Part shown: positions 21,587 through 32,600 of the stretch, piece by piece
Layout: each line of letters begins with the position of its first letter
How positions within the stretch are numbered: the first letter of the stretch is position 1
Made by a program: the position numbers and the translations under genes
Notes under the pieces: model-generated
Databases searched by the model: none
What the model was told of the DNA's origin: nothing
The model's input: the letters and a program-made list of their open reading frames with translations, nothing else
Source: Tetrapyrgos nigripes
Lineage: Eukaryota > Basidiomycota > Agaricomycetes > Agaricales > Campanellaceae
Assembly: GCA_013368315.1 (NCBI GenBank)
Contig: JAACJM010000007.1
Coordinates: 558,001-622,000, forward strand
DNA: 64,000 nt
Direction: 5' to 3'

Positions 21587-24500
21587 TCAGGGATGTTTCT
21601 GGTGGAATTCTTCGATCATGTCTTTTACCTTGGTCAGGTTTGACGTAGGTACCCAAGTGTTCTCTGAGTCGGGGTAATCCAACCATTTGATGAGATATTG
21701 AGTCCCTTTTCTGTTCCTGGTTGGTTTCGAGTCTAGTATCATTTCAATGTCGTATTCCTCGTCTGCGTCTAGTAATTCCGCGGGAGGTTCGGGGTAGTTT
21801 GGTCTGTGAGCGTCCGTCTCGACGTACGGCGTTAATAGGGACGCGTGGAAGACAGGGTGTATACGCCAGGTTGCCGGTAATTTCAATTTGTAGTTAACCT
21901 GGCTGATTACTTCAATGATCTCGAATGGCCCATGACGACGATCGGACAACTTAGCTTTTGGTCTCGTTGTCTTCAGGTTTTTTCCGTCGAGTAGCACCCT
22001 ATCTCCAACCTTGTACCCTGTCCAGGACATGGAGTGGTTATCATGCTGTGCTTTCATCGTTTCAGCGGCCGATGTCAGGCTTGCTTTGAGTTCGTCCCTG
22101 AGTTGGTTAAGGTTTTCAAGTTGTTCCTCTACTGTCGGTAGGTTAGAGGTTGGATTGAATGATGGGAAGAAGCGTGGTTGGTATCCGTGTAAAAGTTCGA
22201 AGGGGGATTTTCCTGTCGCCGAATGTATTCTGGTGTTATGGCTGAATTCGGCGTAGGCTAGATAGTCCACCCAGTCTTCTTGTCGGTAATTGCAAAAGAT
22301 CCGTAGAAACTGTTCCAATTCTTGATTGTATCACTCTGACTCTCCGTCGGTCTGTGGGTGGTAAGCGGTACTAAGGGCTGAAGTTATGCCTAGTTTCTCA
22401 TGGATCGTGGCCATGACCTTGCTAGCGAACTGTGGTCCTCGGTCGGATATCATTTTGTCCCATAGTCCGTACCGCCGCCAAGTATTGTCAAGTAACAGAT
22501 TAACCATTCTGTCACTGTCAATGGTTTTTGTACACGGCAATATGACGACCGTCTTTGTTGACTTGTCAACTGTGACGTGAATCGCATTGAACCCTTTACA
22601 TTCGGGGAGATCCGTGATGAAGTCGGTGGTAATAGTCCCAAAAGGACGTTCTGGAATTTCAGTGGGAATCAAGGGAATCCGCGTTGGATGGTTGTTGGTT
22701 TTCGTTGCCTGGCATTTGGCACAGCCAGCTACGTATTCTCTGACGAAGACTGACATTCCTGGCCACCAAAATTCTCTGCTGACTAGTTCATAAGTTTTAT
22801 ATCATCCGGGATGTCCTGCTGCCAGGGAGTCATGGTGTAGTTTTATAATATCCCGTTGGAGGTCGTTGTCTGCTGGTACATAGATTTTGCCTCGGAATAG
22901 GATGATTCCATCTTCGTAATTCCATTCCTGTAGATTTTTCACCAGCGAACGTGGTCCGTTTCGTAAGATGACATCTAAGGCACTTACTACCTCTAGGTCC
23001 CTCTTGGGGCATTCCTTGATTCTCCGTCGTAGTTCTACGTCTCCAATGGTGATTACTGTTCCTTGTCTAGTCGCTCGAATTCGAAAGAATTTGGGGTCGA
23101 GAAGGATTCTGTCGGTGTTGTCATTCTCGGTTCCGATTTTGTGATCTGGTCGTCTAGACAGCGGGTCAGCTTTATTCAGACTTCCGGGTTTATGTTGGAG
23201 GGAGAACTCAAATCGTGTAAGGAATAACGCCCATCGTGCCTGTTGTTGACTGAGTTTTTGGGCAGTCTGGAAATACTCTAAGTTCCGGTGGTCGGTGAGG
23301 ATTTCAATAGAATGGGGGGCTCCTTCCAAATAGTGTCTCCATGCTTCCAGTGCCCGTATGATTGCCAATAGTTCCTTGTTGTGGATGTCGTAGTTTCGTT
23401 TGGTCTCTGAGAGGGATTTGGAGATGTAGGCGACTGGGTGCCATCGATTGTCTTCCCCAGTTTGCATAAGTATTCCCCCCGTTGCGTAGTCTGATGCATC
23501 TACTTCCACTCGGTATGGCTTTGTGTGATCTGGCATCAGTAGAACGGGTTTGGATGTGAAGGCCGTTTTGAGGGATTGGAATGCTTTTTCGGCTTCTGTT
23601 CCCCAGTTCCAGTGGTTGTCCTTTCTTGTCAGATCGAAGAGGGGACGTGCGATTTTCGAAAAGTCCTTGATGAAGCGTCTGTAGAAGTTTCCGAATCCTA
23701 GGAAGGCCTGAACTTCCTTTACTGTTTTGGGGATTGGCCATTCAAGTACTCCTTCTACCTTAACTGGGTCCATCGACAAGGTGTCGTGAGAGACAATCAG
23801 TCCCAAGAAGTCGACTTTGTCTGCTTCGAATACGCATTTTTCAGGTTTGGCATATAGGTCGTTGTCCCGTAGTCGTTGTAGGACTGTCTGGACTAATTCT
23901 CGATGTTCTTCTAAGTTACGAGTGAATATTAAAATATCATCCATATAGACGACGATCTTCCCTTGGTCAATGAGATCCTTGAAGATAGTGTTCATCATCG
24001 CTTGGAAGGTCGCTGGCGAGTTCATTAATCCAAAAAACATGACAGTTGGTTCAAATAGTCCTCGGTTGGTTTTGAAGGCGGCTTTCCATTCGTCCCCCTC
24101 TTTGATATGGATGTTGTTGTATCCCCACCGTAGGTCAATTTTACTGAACACGTATGCGTTTTTGAGTTTGTCGATCAGTTCTGGAATGAGGGGTAGTGGG
24201 TATGCATTTTTCACAGTACCCTTATTCAGCGCTCTGTAATCCTGTACTGGGCATAGCTTTCCGTCTTTTTTCTTAACAAAGAAGAAGGGACTTGCCATTG
24301 GGGACTTTGACGGTTTAATGTATCCCTTTTCGAGATTTTTGTTCAAGAAGGAGTCGAGTTCAGATTGTTCGTTCGGGGAAAGAGGGTACGTTTTACATGC
24401 GCGTGGTTGGAAGCCGTCTTGTAGTTCGATCGCATGATCCCAATCACTTCGTTGGGGTAGGCGTTCTGAAGTCTTTTTGTCGAACACCGACAAGTATTCA

Positions 24501-25471
24501 TGGTATTGTTCAGGTATTTGTTCTTGTAATGAGGTCGCTGAGTTCGTGGATTCGTTTTTAGTGTTTTGCTGCGCTTTGGTAAAGGCAGCTCGGATACTCA
24601 GCTTGGTATCTGACAGACCTTCGTCAGGGTCGGTGGGGGTGTCTAGATATTCCATAATGAGTTCACTCCATTGTCCGGTCGTATCTTCTGAGCTGAGCGT
24701 CGTTCCTAAGTCGATTCGTTGTAATCGGATCTTCCTAGGTCGTTGTGATTGACGTTGTCCTGCTACCTTGGGTTGTGGCATTGTTTTGTGAGGACCCACG
24801 ATGTCTTTGAATACTACTTGGTAGTCTCGGTGATGTGTTCTGGGATCGACTATTTCAGGTTGTTTTATTTTTGGAGGGGAGGTTTTCAACTTAGCTTTGG
24901 CTTGTACTGGGGTCTTTTCCAGTGTACAAGTGCTGGGGCATCGCGTTAGGTTGATTTCCGATGTTGTCCAGTCGATCTCTGGGTTATGGTATTGTAACCA
25001 ATCGGTACCCAAAATGATATCATGATCTCCGATATCTGTGATGTAGAATTTGGCGGTCTCTTCGTGGTGAGATTGGTGGTCTTGGGTGTAAATCCGTAGT
25101 TTTTGAATGGTGTAATGCCTTACCCATCCCATTACGTTTTCTGATCCGTCGACGTTTCGAACTGGAAATGGTTTTTCCAGGGGGATGCGATTGAGATGAT
25201 GTTTTTGGGCGAAGGCATCATTAATGATGATTCCTTCTGCTCCACTGTCTAGCAGAGCGGTTGCGTCGATTTTTCGTCCAGTTATTTTCCCGATCAATTC
25301 GGTTTTAAGCTCTATTGAGGGGGTCTGTTGATTTCGAGTGATTGCCGTGATTCTCAATTCAGATGGGGATCGTGGCTTACAAATGGGTATAGGGCTCGTG
25401 TATTGCCTGTGTTTTACTGGTATGTATGTCCATGTCCCTCCTCCTGATGACGTAGCAGGGGAGGTATTCAA
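21587..25471 (-). pseudogene. Chromovirus pol: protease, RT, RNase H, integrase, chromodomain
   Basis: One frame of about 1290 codons overlapping the end of gag, probably reached by a -1 shift at the run of five T just before the gag stop. In order: protease ALLDSGAEGIII, RT with YMDDILIF, RNase H (VEVDASDYATGG, TDHRNLEYF), integrase HHCC (HHDSLAAGH, CAKCQATK), the catalytic residues (TTDFITDL, SDRGPQFAS, the Glu of QTDGESE) and a chromodomain (YLIKWLDYPDSENTW) at the end. Two TGA codons (22802-22804 and 22331-22333) interrupt it where arginine is expected (GHPG-R-YK, ESE-R-YNQ). Otherwise it is intact. Confidence 0.93.
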
Positions 25472-27585
25472 AAATCCGATTCCGTTACGAACTTCTTTAG
25501 TAGCCCTTCTTTCTCTTCTCCTGATAATGCTCCGATTCTGGCCGTGAGTTCTGAGATGTTATCCATGGCAGTGTTGACCTTGGGCTCCGAGGTCTCCGTG
25601 ACGACTGCGGTTTTCTTTATGGAGGGTCTCCAGGTCATATTATTGGGGTTGGTCGTAGGGCAATCGTTACCCATATGTCCCTGTCCTCGACACCTGAAGC
25701 ACCGCCCTTCCTTCCTCATTTTGTCCCTTTCTTGGGGGGTCAGTTTCGGTGGATATTTAGTGGTTGAAGATGCACCTGGGACATTGTCTTGGAAGGCATT
25801 TACTTCCATACTCCTTGTTCGACCACTTCGCATACCCTGTGGCCCCTTCCCCGGCTGTCCTTCTTCCCTTCGAGGCTTACTCCACAAGTTCTTCTCTTCC
25901 TGCCTTTCTAACCAAATCATGTGTTGTTTTACCGCTGCCTTTTGTAATGCCGTGAGATTTCTGGGTTGAGTGGATAGGTAGGAGATCCGATCTACTAGTC
26001 CTCGGGGGAGTCCTTTTTGATACCATTTCATCAATGCCTTGTCGTTATAGCCAGTATCGTCAGTGTATCATTTGAATTGGGAGTTGTACTTATCTATATC
26101 GGCCAGGGCTCCCTCCATTTTGATGTGTTCTATTTTGGTTTGGGCCTGGGTTTCCTGAGCTGAGGGTTTAAAATCCCATAGGAATTCTCGCTTTACTTCG
26201 TGTAGAGTCCAGGATTTTCCTTTCGTTTTCGGTTTCGAGGCAGAGGAATCTTCATCGGTGCTTGTATATTCTTCGTCGCTGTCGCTGAAATCGTCTTCCT
26301 CCTCAAACACCTTTACCATCATGTTATGAGCCCATCGTTTCGCTTCTTCTCCTGAGAATAACGTGAGGAAGAATGATATCTTCTCCTCTTCAGTGGGGTA
26401 GACTTGATCGTTGAGCCGGAGGTAGTTGTTAAATTCGGCCATCCAATCTTTTGTTTGGTTCCGGTCTCCTGTGAACTTCTCTGGCTTTACTCCTCGTTCC
26501 TTGGTAGTCATATTAGGAAAGACCGAGGACTGAGCATCCTGAGCGTTGTCGTCGGGTGGTGCAGCGTCTCGGGGAGCTTGGGTTCCTCCTGCAGCAGCTG
26601 TGGCTGAGGCAGGGTTTTCAGACATTCTGAGGGCGGCGTGAATGGAGTGGAAGTCGATTGGGAGTGAGGGATTTACTGAGATAGGTTCTTGGACTGCACT
26701 AGGAGTACTGTCCGTCGGGGATCTGTTGAGAGGGGTTTGGGGTTCCGGGGATGGTTCGTGAGGAGGAGTTGGTGATGGGGTTGTGGCAGGATTTGGGTTT
26801 TCTGAGGTTGGTTCTGATGGGAGTGATTCGAAGAGTGAGACTGGTTCGATACCGATTGTCTGTTCTTCGATTGAAAGGGGTCGGTTGTGTATGGAGAGTC
26901 GGTTGGGACACGGATGGGTTGTGCAAAACTCCCACCAGTTTTGGTGTGAGAAGTAACAATCTTGTTGGTTTCGGGGAACGTGTGCGTGAGGTCGTCTGAG
27001 ACAAACGATGTGGGGAGAGGAAGTACGGCTAGGATTTTGTGAGGCTGTGCATGATCTAGTGGTTCTAGGAATTCCGCTTTCGCTCATTCACTCGTTTTCG
27101 GATTCCGGAAACAAATGATCCCACTGTTCTCCTGAGACGTCTTCCCAAGAGACCAATGATCTATAGTAGTTGGTTACTCTAGGGACTCGGGTCTGGAAAT
27201 ATTTGTGGTATTCCTCTTGGCAGAATTCGGGTATGTCGCTATCTTCGTAGTCAGTGTGACTGAACCAATATGGGAGAGTTGTATTTCCTAGTTGAACGAG
27301 GTAACACGTATCTGCAATTGCAACATAGCATGGAGAGGTATTTTCAGGTGATATCTTTATTCGGAGGTACTCGGAGACTGTCACTTCACCTGGAGTCCAC
27401 GATCTCTTGTTGAGTATAATCCAACAGTCGTCAAATGCGATAGCGTGTTCGCGTATTGTTGTTTCGAGTTCTTCTCGGTAGTTTACGAAGTGTTTTGATT
27501 CTTTGATAAGGAAGGGATATAACGGTGGGGGTCGGGTTCGTAGGTTATTAAGAAGGGGTTCGAAGTTAAGAGCCAGTGTGTTTGG
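25468..27585 (-). pseudogene. Chromovirus gag
   Basis: A frame open from about 27585, interrupted by TGA at 27088-27090 and 26068-26070. The capsid-like core is KPEKFTGDRNQTKDWMAEF near 26480 and the nucleocapsid knuckle is CFRCRGQGHMGNDC near 25690 (CCHC). The segment before 27088 (for example WEDVSGEQWDHLFPE) has no ATG that I can see, so the true start may be the ATG at 27087 or a lost upstream one. The second TGA falls in FK-R-YTDDTGYN and is likely a mutated CGA. Gag packages the element RNA in cytoplasmic particles. Confidence 0.85.
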
Positions 27586-27642
27586 TCAAGGTTTCTTGTA
27601 CGGGGTCTATTTGTGAGGTGGGTGTAAGAGAGTCTGTTCAAG

Positions 27643-28116
27643 TGTCAAGATCATTGTCACTTAGCAAAACCACCCAAGTCACACAATGGACAAGATAGAT
27701 TCAGGGAGTTACAACGAGACGAGATATAGAAAAATGATAGAGGTGAGAAGGGATCAAGTAGCTGACTATGCTCAACACTGCACTGTACTAGGAGCGGAGT
27801 GGAGACAAAGTGAACAGACTGAGGAACCTAGCTACGAGATCTACGATATATATAGAGAAGAAATGAATATGTGAGAATGTCCATGGAGCCTAGGGATCGG
27901 AGGAGATAAGAATGTGAGTCAAGTAAAGAAATATGTACGTGAGAATGTCCATGGAGATAAAGGAAACGGAGAAGTGAGTCATAGATCCAAGAGACGATGA
28001 TGAGAAGTAATCAGTGTTTATGGGTTTAAAGGAGGTGATAGAACGGTGAATAGAAGTGAATAGGTAGTAGGAGGAAATGAAGGGGAAATCAAAGAGGCGG
28101 GAGGCGATTCATGACA
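27643..28116 (-). repeat. Chromovirus 5' LTR
   Basis: A 474-bp LTR, the upstream LTR in element orientation, with the same ends as 20393-20865. It has CG at 20546-, 20595- and 20718-equivalent sites and CA at the other four variable sites. Identity to its partner is about 98.5%. Confidence 0.95.
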
Positions 28117-28285
28117 CAGGTACACCGTACCAGTACTGGACCTGTAAAAAATACAGGCGTACCAGTATTACTGGACGGTGCGGAGCCCTAATGTATTGTC
28201 ATGAATCCCTTCATTCCTTCATCTCCAGACCCTGTTTCCCATCATTATTTACATCACTTTGTTCTAGATCACATCTCCTGGTACC

Positions 28286-28816
28286 TGTCATGAATCGCTC
28301 CCTGCCTATTCATTTCCTTTCTATTCTTTTTCCTTTACTACATACCTCTCACTCTATTTACTTTTAACCCCATAAACATCAACCATTTCCCATCGTCTAT
28401 AGTTACCATCCACAGATCTATGACTCACACTTTTATCTCCTCCGATTCCTATCTCCATGGACATTCTCACTGTCAATCACTCCGTATGGTCCAGTACCTT
28501 CATCTATCCATATTTAACTCATTATTCTCTTGCCCTTGACGTTTCCACATGATACCGACTATCAATACTTGCTTTTTCCCATCTGTTCATATTTTACTTA
28601 TATACCTGTGATCTTTGTAACTTATTCCTTAGTTCGTTCATTTCGTCTCCGCTCCGTACTACTACTACGCAGTGTAGAGCCTAGTCAGCTTACTACTCTC
28701 TCTCTCTCTCTCTCTCTATACTGTCTCGTCTCTTTTAACCAATCTATTCTCTTGTAAACCGGCTTTCTCGTATTGTGTGACTTGGGTGGTTATTGAGTGT
28801 ATCAACAACCTTGACA
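28286..28816 (+). repeat. Solo LTR of a related chromovirus
   Basis: A 531-bp unit starting TGTCATGAATCGC and ending CCTTGACA, diverged from but clearly related to the inverted complement of the LTRs above (shared TCTCCATGGACATTCTCAC and GTGTGACTTGGGTGGTT). A perfect 5-bp duplication GTACC flanks it at 28281-28285 and 28817-28821. It contains a CT microsatellite at about 28694-28718. It arose by recombination between two LTRs. Confidence 0.9.
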
Positions 28817-29176
28817 GTACCTATGGCTTCTATCTTCCATGATACTGTTTCTCTGATCTTAGACACATGACTATCATCCCATGATTGTTTCTATTAGATA
28901 CCTGCTGATCTAGCTTCACACTTTTGTGTATATTTACTACAGGGCTTCATAGATAGGTCCCTAGTCTGTCCACCTTGTATCCACTTGGTTCCCAGTCTTG
29001 TAATCTATCCTCTTTGCTCTGCCCTTTGTCTTTGGCCTTGTGTGGTGGCTTGAGAGGCATTTCAGCCCCTACTGAGCCTGTTCTTGACATGTATCTTTCA
29101 TTTCCTCTGCTTCTTAAGTTACAAGTTGCATAAAGTTGGAGAGAGGCTGACCGCTTTCATAGAAATCAAAGCTATG

Positions 29177-29344
29177 TGTTGGAGAGTATTGGTGAATCTG
29201 ACATATGTTGAACATGGCTGGGTAGCTCAATAGTAGAGCACTGCACCAGAATGGCAGGGGTCCAGGTAGCTAGTAGTAAGTGGTGTATACACTCACTCAG
29301 TCACTTAGGTTCAGTCCCTGGCCTAGTTGTCTTATTCATTAACA
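29177..29344 (+). mobile_element. tRNA-derived SINE-like insertion
   Basis: A 168-bp insertion flanked by CTATG (29172-29176 and 29345-29349). The related repeat at 19510-19540 has the empty site (AAAGCTATGGAAGAAAG). The insert contains a tRNA-like part at 29216-29328 with an A box (TAGCTCAATAGTAGAGC) and a B box (GGTTCAGTCCC). The outer arms GGCTGGG and CCTAGTT pair with wobble. A possible anticodon AGA suggests a tRNA-Ser origin, but the variable region of about 45 nt is too long for a working tRNA. Confidence 0.75.
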
Positions 29345-29670
29345 CTATGGAAGAAGGAAAGTTCTGGACATGTTATCCATTGGATTAGATGTCTATGTGC
29401 ATATTTTGTATGAGTAGAATGTGTATGATTGCCACTCAATAAAAGCAAGATCTTGGAGTTGCTGGATGGCAACTTACTTTAGGGGACTATAGTACCACTG
29501 GCCAGAGTACATACAGACCATCATGGGAGACACATCACTATAGTGAACGTCGTTGCTGTTTGTCTACGAGAGACTAATGGAGGATGTCTTTGACGCGCCA
29601 CCAAAGCGTGGTAAACTGTGACAGTACGCGTGGACGCCTTACGATCGCGTTTTGACTTGTGACCACAACA
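29345..29670. other. Region upstream of the PHD/chromo gene
   Basis: The first 80 bases belong to the dispersed repeat shared with 19497-19595. The rest, up to the ATG at 29671, should hold the promoter; I see no clear TATA box. Confidence 0.4.
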
Positions 29671-32600
29671 ATGTCGACATCGTCCAAAAAGACGTCCTCA
29701 TCGAAGTCGGCGTGGACGGCCCCTCTAGCGAATCTCTCCATTCCTGCCAACCGTCTGTCATCGTTGTCATCCGCCTCAGCTTCGTCACCGACGTCACCGA
29801 CGATACCCGACTCTGTATCCTCTTCCATCAATGGTGGTCGTGGTCCCAGCCCGAGTCATATAACTGTGCCGTATCCTCATCAACATCCTCAGTACCACCA
29901 CCTCACACAACCACGACCTGCTTCCAATTCCCCGGGGATGAGGTCTTCTCATCTTGCCCCTCCCCCTCCTCACACCGTCCATGCTTCTCATATTCCCCAA
30001 GGCGGCGCCCCCGTGATGGGATGGCAGAGATACCCGACACACCCACATCCTCAATCAGTACCGGTCCCAGTCCCCGCCTACGGTCCTTCTCCATCCTCTT
30101 CCTCACCCACAGACTTGCTTACCCACTCCATAACCTCCCGAATCATGTCATCCCTTACACCTATCCTCATCTCCCATCAACAAGCTATGGTCGACTCCAT
30201 CGAGGTAAAGGTTGGGGAGGTCGAAGCAATGATGACCCAAACAGTCAACGAAGCGATTAGGGAGACGGTAGAAAAGATGGAAAATGGCTTGTTGGAACAA
30301 TTGTCTGGGAAATTGGAGGAGAAGATCCAACAAACGACGAAACAAGTTGAGGACCGATATCAAGAAACCGTCAAGCATATGGCTCAGTTCCTTAAAAAGA
30401 GTTTCGATATTCAGAGGAAGGGGATGGGAGAGTTGGTTGAGAGGGTTAAGAGGGTTGAGGGGGTTTTGGGGGACAGGGGTGGTGGACACCTCGATGAAGG
30501 CGGTGGTAATGGAGGGGAAAAAGGCTTGATACAGACGATAAACAATATGTCGTATGGAGTCGATGAGTTGTTGGAGAGGTTTAGGGATCCAGAGGAACAG
30601 GAAGTCCGTGTGCATACACCTGAACCTCGACATGGTGAGTCTGTCTATTTTTTATGTCACTGTTTTTCTTTTTTTCATCAACGCATTCCTTTCCTTCCCG
30701 ACATCTTTTCATGCAAATCCTCGACATCGCAATCTGCCACCCCTCACCCACGTTTCTCGACATCAACCGGGTCTAATTACTCCTTCATCGACAATCTGCA
30801 ACTCTATGTCAACTCAAATTGTATATGATACTCATTGCCGCCCCATCATCTATGACATTTGACGCTTACAATGGACGCTAAACGCTAAACGCTAAACCCT
30901 GAAAAGACACAGTCGTCCGACACGAGATGGGCGTCAGTCCCATTAGGGTTCCGAAACCTATTCCGACTCATGCTGGTGCTACGACTACGACTACAACTAC
31001 CACTCTATCGGAAACCAGTCCTAGCGACAACTCCCAAACTCTACCAAATGTAAACCCAAATGCAAACCCCAACCCCACCACTATCCAAGGCCAAGGCGCA
31101 GCCAACGAAGACATAGCGAACCAACTCCGCCAACTTCAACGAAACGCTACGATGGAGCTTGGAAAGTTGCGGGAGCAAAGGTTGAGGCGTTCCAATGAGG
31201 CTGCGGCTACGCCTACGCGGTACCCGTCGTATTATGACCAAGACTATGATCGTGACCGTGAGTTTGAGGAGAAGGAGAAGGAGAAGGGGGAGGGGATAAA
31301 ACTTCAGACGGGAGAGGATGAGGGTGAGGGATTGGAAGAGGGTAGAGAGACGCCAATGGCTGAGGTCGGGACGAGTCCTGCTGGTGAGTACATTTTTGCC
31401 ATTTAAAATTATCATCTACCATGTTTTCTCCTTTCTTGGTTATGAGTTATGTTGTTCTAATTCGTATTTTATCTTCATAGCCCTACAAAGTCAAAGTCTA
31501 CGACTCCGAGAAATGGCTACGAGTCCTCCCCTTCCCTCATGCTCTATCTCTATGCCTTTGAATTCCACGTCGTCATCATCGTCATCTTCATCGTCGTCAC
31601 CGGTATACCCAGATCCATACCCACCGGCATACCCATACCCACTACCGTCGGCGTCGACGTCTCATTTTTCTGCCTCTGCCTATGCTCTTCAGAATGATTC
31701 TGGAGATGCTGAGGTCGATGTCGATGTCGACGCAAACTCAAACACAAATGCCCACGCAGGCCCAGAAGCCAACAATGACACCCAAATCAACGTGAACACG
31801 AATATCGACGCAGACGTGAACAAAGCCCCAGACCCAGACCCAGGTCCCGAAAGATCACAAACCTCCTCCCCCTGTCAATTCACCCCAGTCGATTGGTCAA
31901 GGAATACTAGCAGCTATAGTCCTTCTCGTCCTTCTCGTCCTTCTTCCCAACACGCCGAGTCAAACGGGAACTCAAACCCAGGCCGTGATTATTCTACTTT
32001 GGATCGAGAGGCAAATGGAAATGAAAATGTAAATGTAAACGTAGACGCAGACGCAGATGTAGATGTAGAGGCAGAGGCAGAGGCAGAGGAGGAAGGTGGA
32101 CAGGGACAGGGACAGGGACAGGGATTGGGAAGAGTCTTCAAACCAGATCTATCACCTGAAGGAAGGAAGGGGTATTCGGCTTTGTTTGGGTCTAGTATAG
32201 ATGGAGCAAGTGAGGCCAATGGGTCTACGGGTACGGGTGGGATTGAGGACGCGACTTTGCAGACTCGGAGTGGACCGGAGTGTTTGTTTGATGATGATGA
32301 TGATGATGAGGGGGGAGATGACGAAGGGGAAGATGTTGGTACGGGCGCAGGTGGTGTGGATGTGGATGTTGACGGTGGTGTGGATGTGGAGCAGATACAA
32401 GACCAGCAGACACGGGAAGAAGAACGAGAAGATGAAGAAGAACGAGAAGACGAAGAAGAACGAGAAGACGAAGAAGAACAAGAAATAGAAATAGAAATCG
32501 ACCACGTACCCTCTTCAAGGACGCCTTCTCCCGTTTCCTTTCCTTACACGTCCAAGTTGCCTCCTAGAACGACAACAAGATTTATCAAAGGCCGGTGGCC

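Larger units (their letters stand above)
20393..28116 (-). mobile_element. Ty3/gypsy chromovirus, nearly complete
   Basis: A 7.7-kb minus-strand element with two LTRs, gag, pol (protease, RT, RNase H, integrase, chromodomain) and an extra ORF before the 3' LTR. The flanking 5-mers CGGGT (20388-20392) and CAGGT (28117-28121) are a 5-bp duplication with one mismatch. The polypurine tract on the minus strand is GAAAGGGGGGTAG just before the LTR at 20865. No classic tRNA primer site (TGG...) follows the 5' LTR; the sequence there is CTTGAACAGACTC. The reading frames are full length apart from in-frame TGA codons, which suggests a recent insertion. Confidence 0.93.
19793..28190. mobile_element. 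hAT-like MITE, family 1 (copy D), split by a chromovirus
   Basis: The two ends, TAGGGCTCCGCGCC at 19793 and the inverted end GGTGCGGAGCCCTA closing at 28190, match the family of 2148-2800. A perfect 8-bp duplication ATGTATTG lies at 19785-19792 and 28191-28198. The gypsy element at 20393-28116 sits inside. Without it and its 5-bp duplication the MITE would be about 669 bp, close to the 653 bp of copy A. Confidence 0.92.

Noticed and set aside
24477..24752. Plus-strand ORFs within the chromovirus
   Set aside because: They lie antisense to a clear pol frame and show no motifs.
29216..29328. A working tRNA-Ser gene
   Set aside because: A and B boxes and acceptor pairing exist, but the variable region is about 45 nt and the whole piece is an insertion relative to the empty site at 19510-19540. 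Called SINE-like instead.
30880..30900. Telomere-like ACGCTAA repeats
   Set aside because: Only three units, inside intron 1 of the PHD/chromo gene; they do not match the TTAGGG-type fungal telomere repeat.
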